This document shows, in pieces, positions 6,847-10,686 of a DNA stretch of 10,686 bases (position 1 is the first letter of the stretch; each line of letters begins with the position of its first letter). The notes below the pieces were generated by a model. That model was not told the origin of the DNA, made no database searches, and saw only the letters and a list, made by a program, of their open reading frames with translations. A program made the translations under genes and the position numbers. This DNA is from an uncultured Oscillospiraceae bacterium (GTDB lineage Bacteria > Bacillota > Clostridia > Oscillospirales > Oscillospiraceae), in NCBI GenBank assembly GCA_944385455.1, contig CALWXI010000210.1:1-10686 (forward strand), read 5' to 3'.

Positions 6847-7245
6847 TCATCCCTCCCGTCCCGCCAGCAGCCTGCGGCCCGCGTGGAACAGGCGGGCCAG
6901 CTGCAGCGCCCGCTCCACTTTCTCCTGGCGCTCCGGCTTCAGATATGGCCGCAGGGCATAGAGCAGAGCGCGGGCGGGGGAGTCCTGCCCGCTGCCCAAT
7001 TCCTGGATCAGGGGCAGGAGCTTCATCAGCAAAGAGGGATCCCCGCCGCCTGTCAGGGCGGAAAGCAGCCCCGAGGGGGAAGTCCCCGACGGAGATGCAG
7101 GCTGTGCCGGAGGAGGTGCGGGCTGTGCCGGAGGAGGTGCGGCGGAGGCCGTTTCACCGGAAAGAGATTGGGCCAGCTGCATGATCTGAGACATGGCGTC
7201 CGGATTGGAGAGCAGGCTGTTGAGTTTATCGTCGAATTCGGCCAT
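6847..7245 (-). CDS. Small protein B: two helical ends joined by a Pro/Ala/Ser linker, function unknown
   Basis: A 132-residue protein of unknown function. N-terminal helical part with DDKLNSLLSNPDAMSQIMQL (5-24), a low-complexity linker at about 31-60 containing two PPPAQPA repeats, a hydrophobic helix SLLMKLLPLIQEL (71-83), and a charged C-terminal helix pair around LLYALRPYLKPERQEKVERA (94-113) ending in ARLFHAGRRLLAG. A GTG at 7254 is also in frame; the ATG at 7245 is preferred because GGGTGG lies about five bases upstream and the GTG has no spaced site. It lies 29 bases after gene C and three bases before gene A. No signal peptide or enzyme motif is visible. It appears to belong to a family I have seen only as hypothetical proteins in clostridia. 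Confidence 0.78.
   Translation of the reverse strand: MAEFDDKLNSLLSNPDAMSQIMQLAQSLSGETASAAPPPAQPAPPPAQPASPSGTSPSGLLSALTGGGDPSLLMKLLPLIQELGSGQDSPARALLYALRPYLKPERQEKVERALQLARLFHAGRRLLAGREG
7100..7140 (-). repeat. Tandem repeat of about 21 bp inside gene B
   Basis: The 20 bases at 7100-7119 recur exactly at 7121-7140 with one base between, giving a 21-bp unit. On the minus strand the unit encodes the heptapeptide PPPAQPA twice in the low-complexity linker (about residues 37-50). The unit is a multiple of three, so gain or loss of a copy would keep the frame and only change linker length. Confidence 0.85.
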
Positions 7246-7274
7246 CTCCGCCACCCGCCTTTCTTATCCGGCGG

Positions 7275-7532
7275 TCACTTTTTCACCGCCTGACTGATTC
7301 GCTCCATCAATTCCGCGCCGCCGGGACTCGCTTTGACCCGGTTCATCAGCCGGACCATTTCGGTGGTGTCGCCCCGCATGGCGGACTGAACTGCCTGCTG
7401 CAGCCCTGTGCCGCGGTCTCCGGAAGTGAGCATCCGCATGAGAGCCTGCCCGTCGCCGGAGCGCATCAGTGCCTGGAGCATGGCGGGATTGCGCCGCAGC
7501 TGGTCCGCCAGCTGATTGGTCTTGTCGTCCAT
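7275..7532 (-). CDS. Small protein C: Met-rich helical protein, function unknown
   Basis: An 85-residue, mostly helical, charged protein. Nine residues are methionine (about one in nine), spaced as in amphipathic helices: RRNPAMLQALMRSGDGQALM (13-32), then MLTSGDRGTGLQQAVQSAM (34-52), TTEMVRLMNRV (56-66) and GGAELMERISQAV (71-83). The NP-x-M pattern recalls the STI1-type helices of Hop and ubiquilin and the Met-rich hydrophobic grooves of protein-targeting factors, but this is resemblance, not homology I can show. The ATG at 7532 has a strong AAGGAGG site (7537-7543) four bases upstream. First gene of the C-B-A unit, separated from nth by a terminator. No membrane segment or signal peptide. 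Confidence 0.78.
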   Translation of the reverse strand: MDDKTNQLADQLRRNPAMLQALMRSGDGQALMRMLTSGDRGTGLQQAVQSAMRGDTTEMVRLMNRVKASPGGAELMERISQAVKK

Positions 7533-7569
7533 AGTGCCTCCTTGTGCCGTTGTGGATTGGTTCCAGGGC

Positions 7570-7577
7570 AGTATATG
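7570..7577 (-). promoter_or_regulatory. Possible -10 element for the C-B-A unit
   Basis: On the minus strand CATATACT (7577-7570) lies 37 bases before the gene C start and downstream of the nth terminator. It contains TATACT, a fair sigma-A -10, but nothing like TTGACA lies 16-18 bp upstream. CATATACT also matches most of the sigma-E -10 (CATACAnT) and part of the sigma-K -10 (CATAnnnTA), without a convincing -35 for either. A promoter must lie in this short gap if the terminator works; which sigma factor reads it is open. Confidence 0.35.
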
Positions 7578-7588
7578 CGCCGGAATGC

Positions 7589-7624
7589 AAAAACGTGCCT
7601 GCGCGATCTGCGCAGGCACGTTTT
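7589..7624 (-). terminator. Hairpin terminator of nth
   Basis: Perfect 15-bp stem: 7590-7604 pairs with 7610-7624 around a five-base loop (7605-7609). The outer four pairs are A-T, so on the minus strand the GC-rich core is followed by TTTTT (7593-7589). It begins immediately at the nth stop codon (TGA, 7626-7624). The plus strand also has TTTT after the core, but no plus-strand gene ends here. Confidence 0.88.
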
Positions 7625-8253
7625 CAAGTGGCGGAGTCGCAGTCCCGGCGGAGGGGACACTCTCCGCATTTGGGAGAGCGGGCGGTGCAGACATCGCGGC
7701 CGAAGAGGACCATCCGATGGCAGAAATTTGAGGATTCCTTGGGCGGCAGCACGGCGCGGAGCTGACGCTCCACCTGAAGCGGGTCCTTGGACCCATCGGT
7801 GATGCCAAGACGGCCGGTGATGCGGATGCAGTGGGTGTCGCAGACGTAGGCCGGCTGACCGAACACATCGCCCAGAATCAGATTGGCGGTCTTGCGTCCA
7901 ACGCCCGGCAGGGCAGTGAGTTCCTCCATGGTGCCGGGGACCTTGCCGCCGTGCTCCGCCAGGAGCTTCTGAGCGCAGGCAACGATGTCCCGGGCCTTGC
8001 CGTTGTAGAAACCGCAGGAGTGGATGTACTGCCCCACCTCGGCGGGATCCGCCTGGGCAAAGCTTTCCAGAGTGGGGAAGCGGGCGTAGAGGGCTGGGGT
8101 CACCTGGTTCACCCGTTCATCGGTGCACTGTGCGGAGAGGCGTACGGCAAAAAGCAGCTCATAGTCCTTGTCATACTGCAGGGAACAAAGTCCGTCCGGA
8201 TACCGGTCCTTCAGGATGGAGATGATACGGTTCATGGCGGCCTTGGATTTCAT
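7624..8253 (-). CDS. nth: Endonuclease III (DNA glycosylase/AP lyase)
   Basis: Base-excision repair enzyme that removes oxidised pyrimidines and nicks at the abasic site. It has 209 residues, the usual size. Seen: LSAQCTDERVN at 39-49, the helix-hairpin-helix LPGVGRKTAN at 115-124 with catalytic Lys121, CDTHCIRITGRLG at 138-150 with catalytic Asp139, and four cysteines at 189, 196, 199 and 205 in the C-x6-C-x2-C-x5-C spacing of the 4Fe-4S cluster. A GTG at 8262 is in frame, but the ATG at 8253 is chosen because GAGGTG lies six bases before it and covers that GTG. Transcribed alone: promoter at 8285-8313, terminator right after the stop. Divergent from rarA, another genome-maintenance gene. 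Confidence 0.97.
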   Translation of the reverse strand: MKSKAAMNRIISILKDRYPDGLCSLQYDKDYELLFAVRLSAQCTDERVNQVTPALYARFPTLESFAQADPAEVGQYIHSCGFYNGKARDIVACAQKLLAEHGGKVPGTMEELTALPGVGRKTANLILGDVFGQPAYVCDTHCIRITGRLGITDGSKDPLQVERQLRAVLPPKESSNFCHRMVLFGRDVCTARSPKCGECPLRRDCDSAT

Positions 8254-8284
8254 GGTGCTCACCTCTTGGGTTTGGAATGAAGCG

Positions 8285-8313
8285 AGTATATCACAAAATC
8301 CGACGGTTGGCCA
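8285..8313 (-). promoter_or_regulatory. Sigma-A promoter of nth
   Basis: On the minus strand an extended -10, TG then A then TATACT (TATACT at 8290-8285), lies 17 bp after TGGCCA (8313-8308), which matches TTGACA at four of six positions. Transcription would start near 8278, giving a leader of about 25 nt. No LexA-type operator is visible. Confidence 0.6.
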
Positions 8314-8325
8314 TGGAAAAAATCA

Positions 8326-8354
8326 TGGTCTTTTTAAAAGAAATATGATACAAT
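8326..8354 (+). promoter_or_regulatory. Probable promoter of rarA
   Basis: Extended -10: TG at 8346-8347, A, then TACAAT at 8349-8354. The hexamer 17 bp upstream (TGGTCT, 8326-8331) is a poor -35, which the extended -10 may offset. An A/T-rich run (8316-8346) lies between. Transcription would start near 8361, about 29 nt before the rarA ATG. Confidence 0.5.
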
Positions 8355-8389
8355 CAACAATCAGACATGAATTAGCAGGAGGGGATACC

Positions 8390-9658
8390 ATGCAGCAGCC
8401 ACTTGCGGACGAAATCCGGCCTGCATCGCTGGACGAGGTGGTGGGGCAGCGGCATCTGCTGGCTCCGGGAGCGGTACTGCGCCGGCTCATTGAGAGCGGG
8501 GCAGAGGTCAACATGGTTTTTTACGGCCCCTCTGGTACCGGCAAGACCACCATTGCCAACATCATTGCTGCCAGGACCCATAAAACGCTCCACCGGCTCA
8601 ACGCCACCACTGCCTCGCTGCAGGATATCAAGGATGTGATGGCGGACGTGGGAACGCTCATGGCTCCAGGCGGAGTGCTGCTGTATCTGGACGAAATCCA
8701 GTACTTCAACAAAAAGCAGCAGCAAAGTCTCCTGGAGTTCATGGAAAACGGCAAGCTGACGCTCATCGCCTCCACTACGGAGAATCCCTACTTCTACGTG
8801 TACAGCGCTTTGCTCTCCCGCAGCACAGTGTTTGAATTCAAGGCGGTGCCGCCTGCGGAGGCGGAGCCGGCGGTGCTCCGGGCGCTGGAGGTGGAGCGCG
8901 GACGCAGCGATCTGCCGCTGGAGTGGGAAGAAGGGGTGCCCCTTCAGATTGCCACCGCCTGCGGCGGAGATGTCCGTAAGGCCATCAATGCCGTAGAGCT
9001 TCTCTGTCAGGCGGCGCTGCCCCGGGACGGGAAGCTGATTCTGACAAGGGATGATGCTTCACAGGTAGCTCAGCGCAGCGCCATGCGTTATGACCGGGAT
9101 GGAGATGCCCATTACGATATCCTTTCCGCTCTGCAAAAGTCCATTCGGGGCAGCGACCCTGACGCAGCGGTCCATTATCTGGGGCGGCTGCTGGAGGCGG
9201 GGGATCTGCTCTCGCCCTGCCGGCGGCTTTTGGTCATTGCGGCGGAGGATATCGGTCTGGCCTATCCCATGGCCATCGCTGTGACCAAGGCCTGCGTGGA
9301 TGCCGCCGTACAGCTGGGGCTGCCGGAGGCACGGCTGCCGCTGGCGGAGGCGGCGGTGCTGCTGGCCACCGCGCCCAAATCCAACACCGCCCACAACGCC
9401 ATCATTGCGGCCATGGACGATCTGCGCAAGGGCCGGACCGGAGACATTCCCCGCTGCCTGCAGAACGTTCACGCGGATACCACCGGGTTTGACCATCAGC
9501 AGCACTATCTCTATCCCCACGACTTTCCTCACCGCTGGGTGGAGCAGCAGTATCTGCCCGACGCACTGCGGAACGTGCACTACTATGAGTGGGGCGACAA
9601 CAAGACCGAGCAGGCCGCCAAGGCCTATTGGGAAAAGATCAAGGGGCGGCCGCTGTAA
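8390..9658 (+). CDS. rarA: Replication-associated recombination protein RarA (MgsA/YrvN), AAA+ ATPase
   Basis: Cytoplasmic AAA+ ATPase of the clamp-loader-like RarA/Mgs1/WRNIP1 family, acting at stalled replication forks. It has 422 residues, normal length. Seen: LADEIRPASLDEVVGQRHLL at 5-24 (family N-terminus), Walker A GPSGTGKTT at 46-54, Walker B VLLYLDEIQ at 96-104, sensor-1 region STTENPY at 128-134, LLSRSTVFEF at 141-150 with a candidate arginine finger Arg144, and GGDVRKAIN at 192-200 (sensor 2). The C-terminal tetramerisation part has AAEDIGLAYP (284-293), TAPKSNTAHNAI (327-338) and YLYPHDFPHRWVEQQYLP (373-390). The ATG at 8390 is chosen for its AGGAGGGG site (8377-8384); the frame is open upstream but would cross the promoter. 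Its last 20 bases overlap the end of the convergent S1-domain gene. Confidence 0.96.
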   Translation: MQQPLADEIRPASLDEVVGQRHLLAPGAVLRRLIESGAEVNMVFYGPSGTGKTTIANIIAARTHKTLHRLNATTASLQDIKDVMADVGTLMAPGGVLLYLDEIQYFNKKQQQSLLEFMENGKLTLIASTTENPYFYVYSALLSRSTVFEFKAVPPAEAEPAVLRALEVERGRSDLPLEWEEGVPLQIATACGGDVRKAINAVELLCQAALPRDGKLILTRDDASQVAQRSAMRYDRDGDAHYDILSALQKSIRGSDPDAAVHYLGRLLEAGDLLSPCRRLLVIAAEDIGLAYPMAIAVTKACVDAAVQLGLPEARLPLAEAAVLLATAPKSNTAHNAIIAAMDDLRKGRTGDIPRCLQNVHADTTGFDHQQHYLYPHDFPHRWVEQQYLPDALRNVHYYEWGDNKTEQAAKAYWEKIKGRPL

Positions 9659-10574
9659 AATCGGTCTCCACCACAGGGCGCTGACAGCTGGCAGGGGAGT
9701 AGACCCACCGGGAGAGGACGCCGTCGGTGATCTGGTAGCGGCACGGCTCCGGTTCTGCCGGAGGGGGCAGGCGCTGGATCACATGGAGTTTGATCTTCAT
9801 CCGTTCCGGGCGGATGCTCTTGATGAACACGGACACCCCGTCTCCTGGAGAGAGGTCCTCCCGGCTGTCGGCAAGACCTGAGAGATTGGGAGCAAGCTCC
9901 ACAAAGCTGCCGTATTCCTTTACGCTGCGCACCACGCCACGCACCGTTTCGCCGGGCTGGAAGCGGCTGGCGTTTTCCATCCAGGTGCCCAGCAGCTCCC
10001 GGTGGGTCATGGTGATGCGGCGGCGCGTCCGGTCCATGGAGAGCACTGCCGCCAGGATACGCTGCCCCTCCTGAAACCGGTCTCTGGGGTGGGTGATGCG
10101 GGAGATGGAGATGCGCTCCACCGGCAGCATGGCCACGATGCCGCAGCCGACGTCCAAAAAGGCTCCGAAGGACTCCAGCCGGAGGACCCGGCAGGTGAGC
10201 ACCGTGCCCGGCAGCAGCTGTTCCAGAAAAAAATCCATGGCTTTTTCCTGTGCGGCCCGGCGGGAAATCTGAAGCACCGGCGAACCCTTTTCGTCCGCAC
10301 GGATGTCGGTAACGGTAAAGCAGGTCTGCTTTCCCACCCTTGACAGTAGGGAAATGTCCCGGTCCGCCCCGCTGATCCAGGGAGCGACGGCCTCCTCGCG
10401 CGGCATGACGCCGTCCCCTCCGCCCAGAGGAATGTGGAGGGCATGGGCGGTATCGCAGCGCTGCACGGCTCCCTCCAGAATGGCGCCGGATTCCATGGCG
10501 TCCCGGAGTTCGGAGAGGGCGTAGGAGGAAGGAGGGCGCAGACCCTCCGGCGGGTAGGCGTGATTGATCGGCAT
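9639..10574 (-). CDS. S1 RNA-binding domain protein (clostridial S1-like)
   Basis: A 311-residue RNA-binding protein. An N-terminal degenerate S1-like domain (about 28-107, with LHIPLGGGDGVMPREEA) is followed by two clear S1 domains: about 119-192 (LLPGTVLTCRVLRLESFGAF, then HPRDRFQEGQ) and 205-267 (FQPGETVRGVVRSVKEYGSF, then IKSIRPERMKIKL). The end of the conserved part (SRWVYSPASCQRPVVETDF, 288-306) matches what I recall of this clostridial family; TAAAP after it looks like an extension created by the overlap with rarA. Probably involved in translation or RNA handling, as a short ribosomal protein S1 relative; I would not call it rpsA. The start is uncertain: ATG 10574 fits the family (MPINHAYPPEG) but has only a weak GGA ahead, and ATG 10592 or 10643 are also in frame without a site. 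Confidence 0.85.
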   Translation of the reverse strand: MPINHAYPPEGLRPPSSYALSELRDAMESGAILEGAVQRCDTAHALHIPLGGGDGVMPREEAVAPWISGADRDISLLSRVGKQTCFTVTDIRADEKGSPVLQISRRAAQEKAMDFFLEQLLPGTVLTCRVLRLESFGAFLDVGCGIVAMLPVERISISRITHPRDRFQEGQRILAAVLSMDRTRRRITMTHRELLGTWMENASRFQPGETVRGVVRSVKEYGSFVELAPNLSGLADSREDLSPGDGVSVFIKSIRPERMKIKLHVIQRLPPPAEPEPCRYQITDGVLSRWVYSPASCQRPVVETDFTAAAP

Positions 10575-10594
10575 AATTCCATCGCATCCCATCT

Positions 10595-10609
10595 GCCGCG
10601 GCCCGCGGC
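10595..10609. repeat. GC palindrome upstream of the S1-domain gene
   Basis: A perfect 7-1-7 inverted repeat, GCCGCGG, C, CCGCGGC, centred 28 bases before the preferred start of the S1-domain gene. It could be an operator on DNA, or fold in the mRNA leader with a shorter stem. It sits where a ribosome site or promoter elements would be expected, and neither is obvious. Confidence 0.6.
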
Positions 10610-10616
10610 GTGATAT

Positions 10617-10646
10617 TTGACAAGAGTATGATATGCAGCACATATG
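10617..10646 (+). promoter_or_regulatory. Possible promoter of the gene at the right edge
   Basis: A perfect -35 TTGACA (10617-10622) with only a weak match for a -10 (CATATG, 10641-10646) at 18 bp. A second TTGACA at 10653-10658 overlaps the ribosome site and is too close to the start to serve. Low confidence. Confidence 0.3.
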
Positions 10647-10668
10647 AACGGATTGACAGGAGGTGCGT

Positions 10669-10686
10669 ATGGACCTGCATCTGCAT
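10669..10686 (+). CDS. 5' end of a gene cut by the window edge; possible PHP-domain protein
   Basis: Only six codons are visible, reading MDLHLH. A strong AGGAGGTG site (10658-10665) sits at the right distance before the ATG, and the gene is divergent from the S1-domain gene. A start of the form M-x-D-L-H-x-H is typical of PHP-domain phosphoesterases, where the HxH pair binds metal. With six residues this is a hint only; that a gene starts here is much better supported than what it is. Confidence 0.55.

Noticed and set aside
6486..8280. Long plus-strand open frames opposite the small-gene trio and nth (for example 6486-7184, 6760-7293, 7831-8280)
   Set aside because: They lie antisense to genes with good starts, have Arg/Gly/Pro-rich composition typical of GC-rich shadow frames, and lack convincing ribosome sites.
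8254..8389. LexA operator between nth and rarA
   Set aside because: No GAAC-N4-GTTC or similar site is present; only a weak CCATG/CATGG inverted repeat (8311-8328) is seen, partly overlapping the nth -35.
8930..8945. Perfect 7-2-7 inverted repeat GAAGGGG-TG-CCCCTTC
   Set aside because: It lies within rarA coding sequence (EGVPLQ region) with no T run and no regulatory context; probably chance.

Overview
The window looks like chromosomal DNA from a GC-rich, Gram-positive-type clostridium, probably in or near the Oscillospiraceae. This is inferred from the GC-rich coding sequence, strong AGGAGG-type ribosome sites, sigma-A promoters, a SpoIIM-family protein, a TagO/MnaA envelope pair and a clostridial S1-domain protein. 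I see no mobile element, tRNA, rRNA, CRISPR array or phage gene. All genes look intact except one that runs off the right edge.

Left block (53-2166, minus strand): gltX (glutamyl-tRNA synthetase) is translationally coupled through an ATGA overlap to a SpoIIM-family membrane protein. Its promoter is near consensus (TTGACA, 17 bp, GATAAT), and the 17-bp spacer is exactly one perfect palindrome, so it is a strong operator candidate. Divergent from it (2395-6484, plus strand) is a four-gene operon: trpS, tagO, mnaA/wecB and a membrane-anchored extracytoplasmic protein with a possible LolA/RseB-like fold. It ends in a clear hairpin terminator at 6491-6518. TagO loads GlcNAc-1-P onto undecaprenyl phosphate and MnaA makes UDP-ManNAc, the two activities that begin a GlcNAc-ManNAc linkage unit for wall polymers.

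Middle block (6517-7532, minus strand): three small genes of no recognised function, called C, B and A here in order of transcription. C and B are helical proteins that share an N-P-x3-4-M-x4-M type motif. A has a Pro-rich middle and a hydrophobic C-terminal hairpin. The trio has its own terminator-bounded unit and is the best candidate in the window for an undescribed system.

Right block: nth (endonuclease III, minus) and rarA (AAA+ recombination factor, plus) are divergent DNA-maintenance genes with facing promoters. rarA overlaps the tail of a convergent S1-domain RNA-binding protein gene by 20 bp. At the right edge a new plus-strand gene starts after a strong ribosome site. Its first six residues, MDLHLH, resemble the start of a PHP-domain protein.

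Most of the window is ordinary housekeeping. The points worth following are the palindrome-filled gltX promoter, the C-B-A trio, and the unusual 5' and 3' ends of the S1-domain gene.
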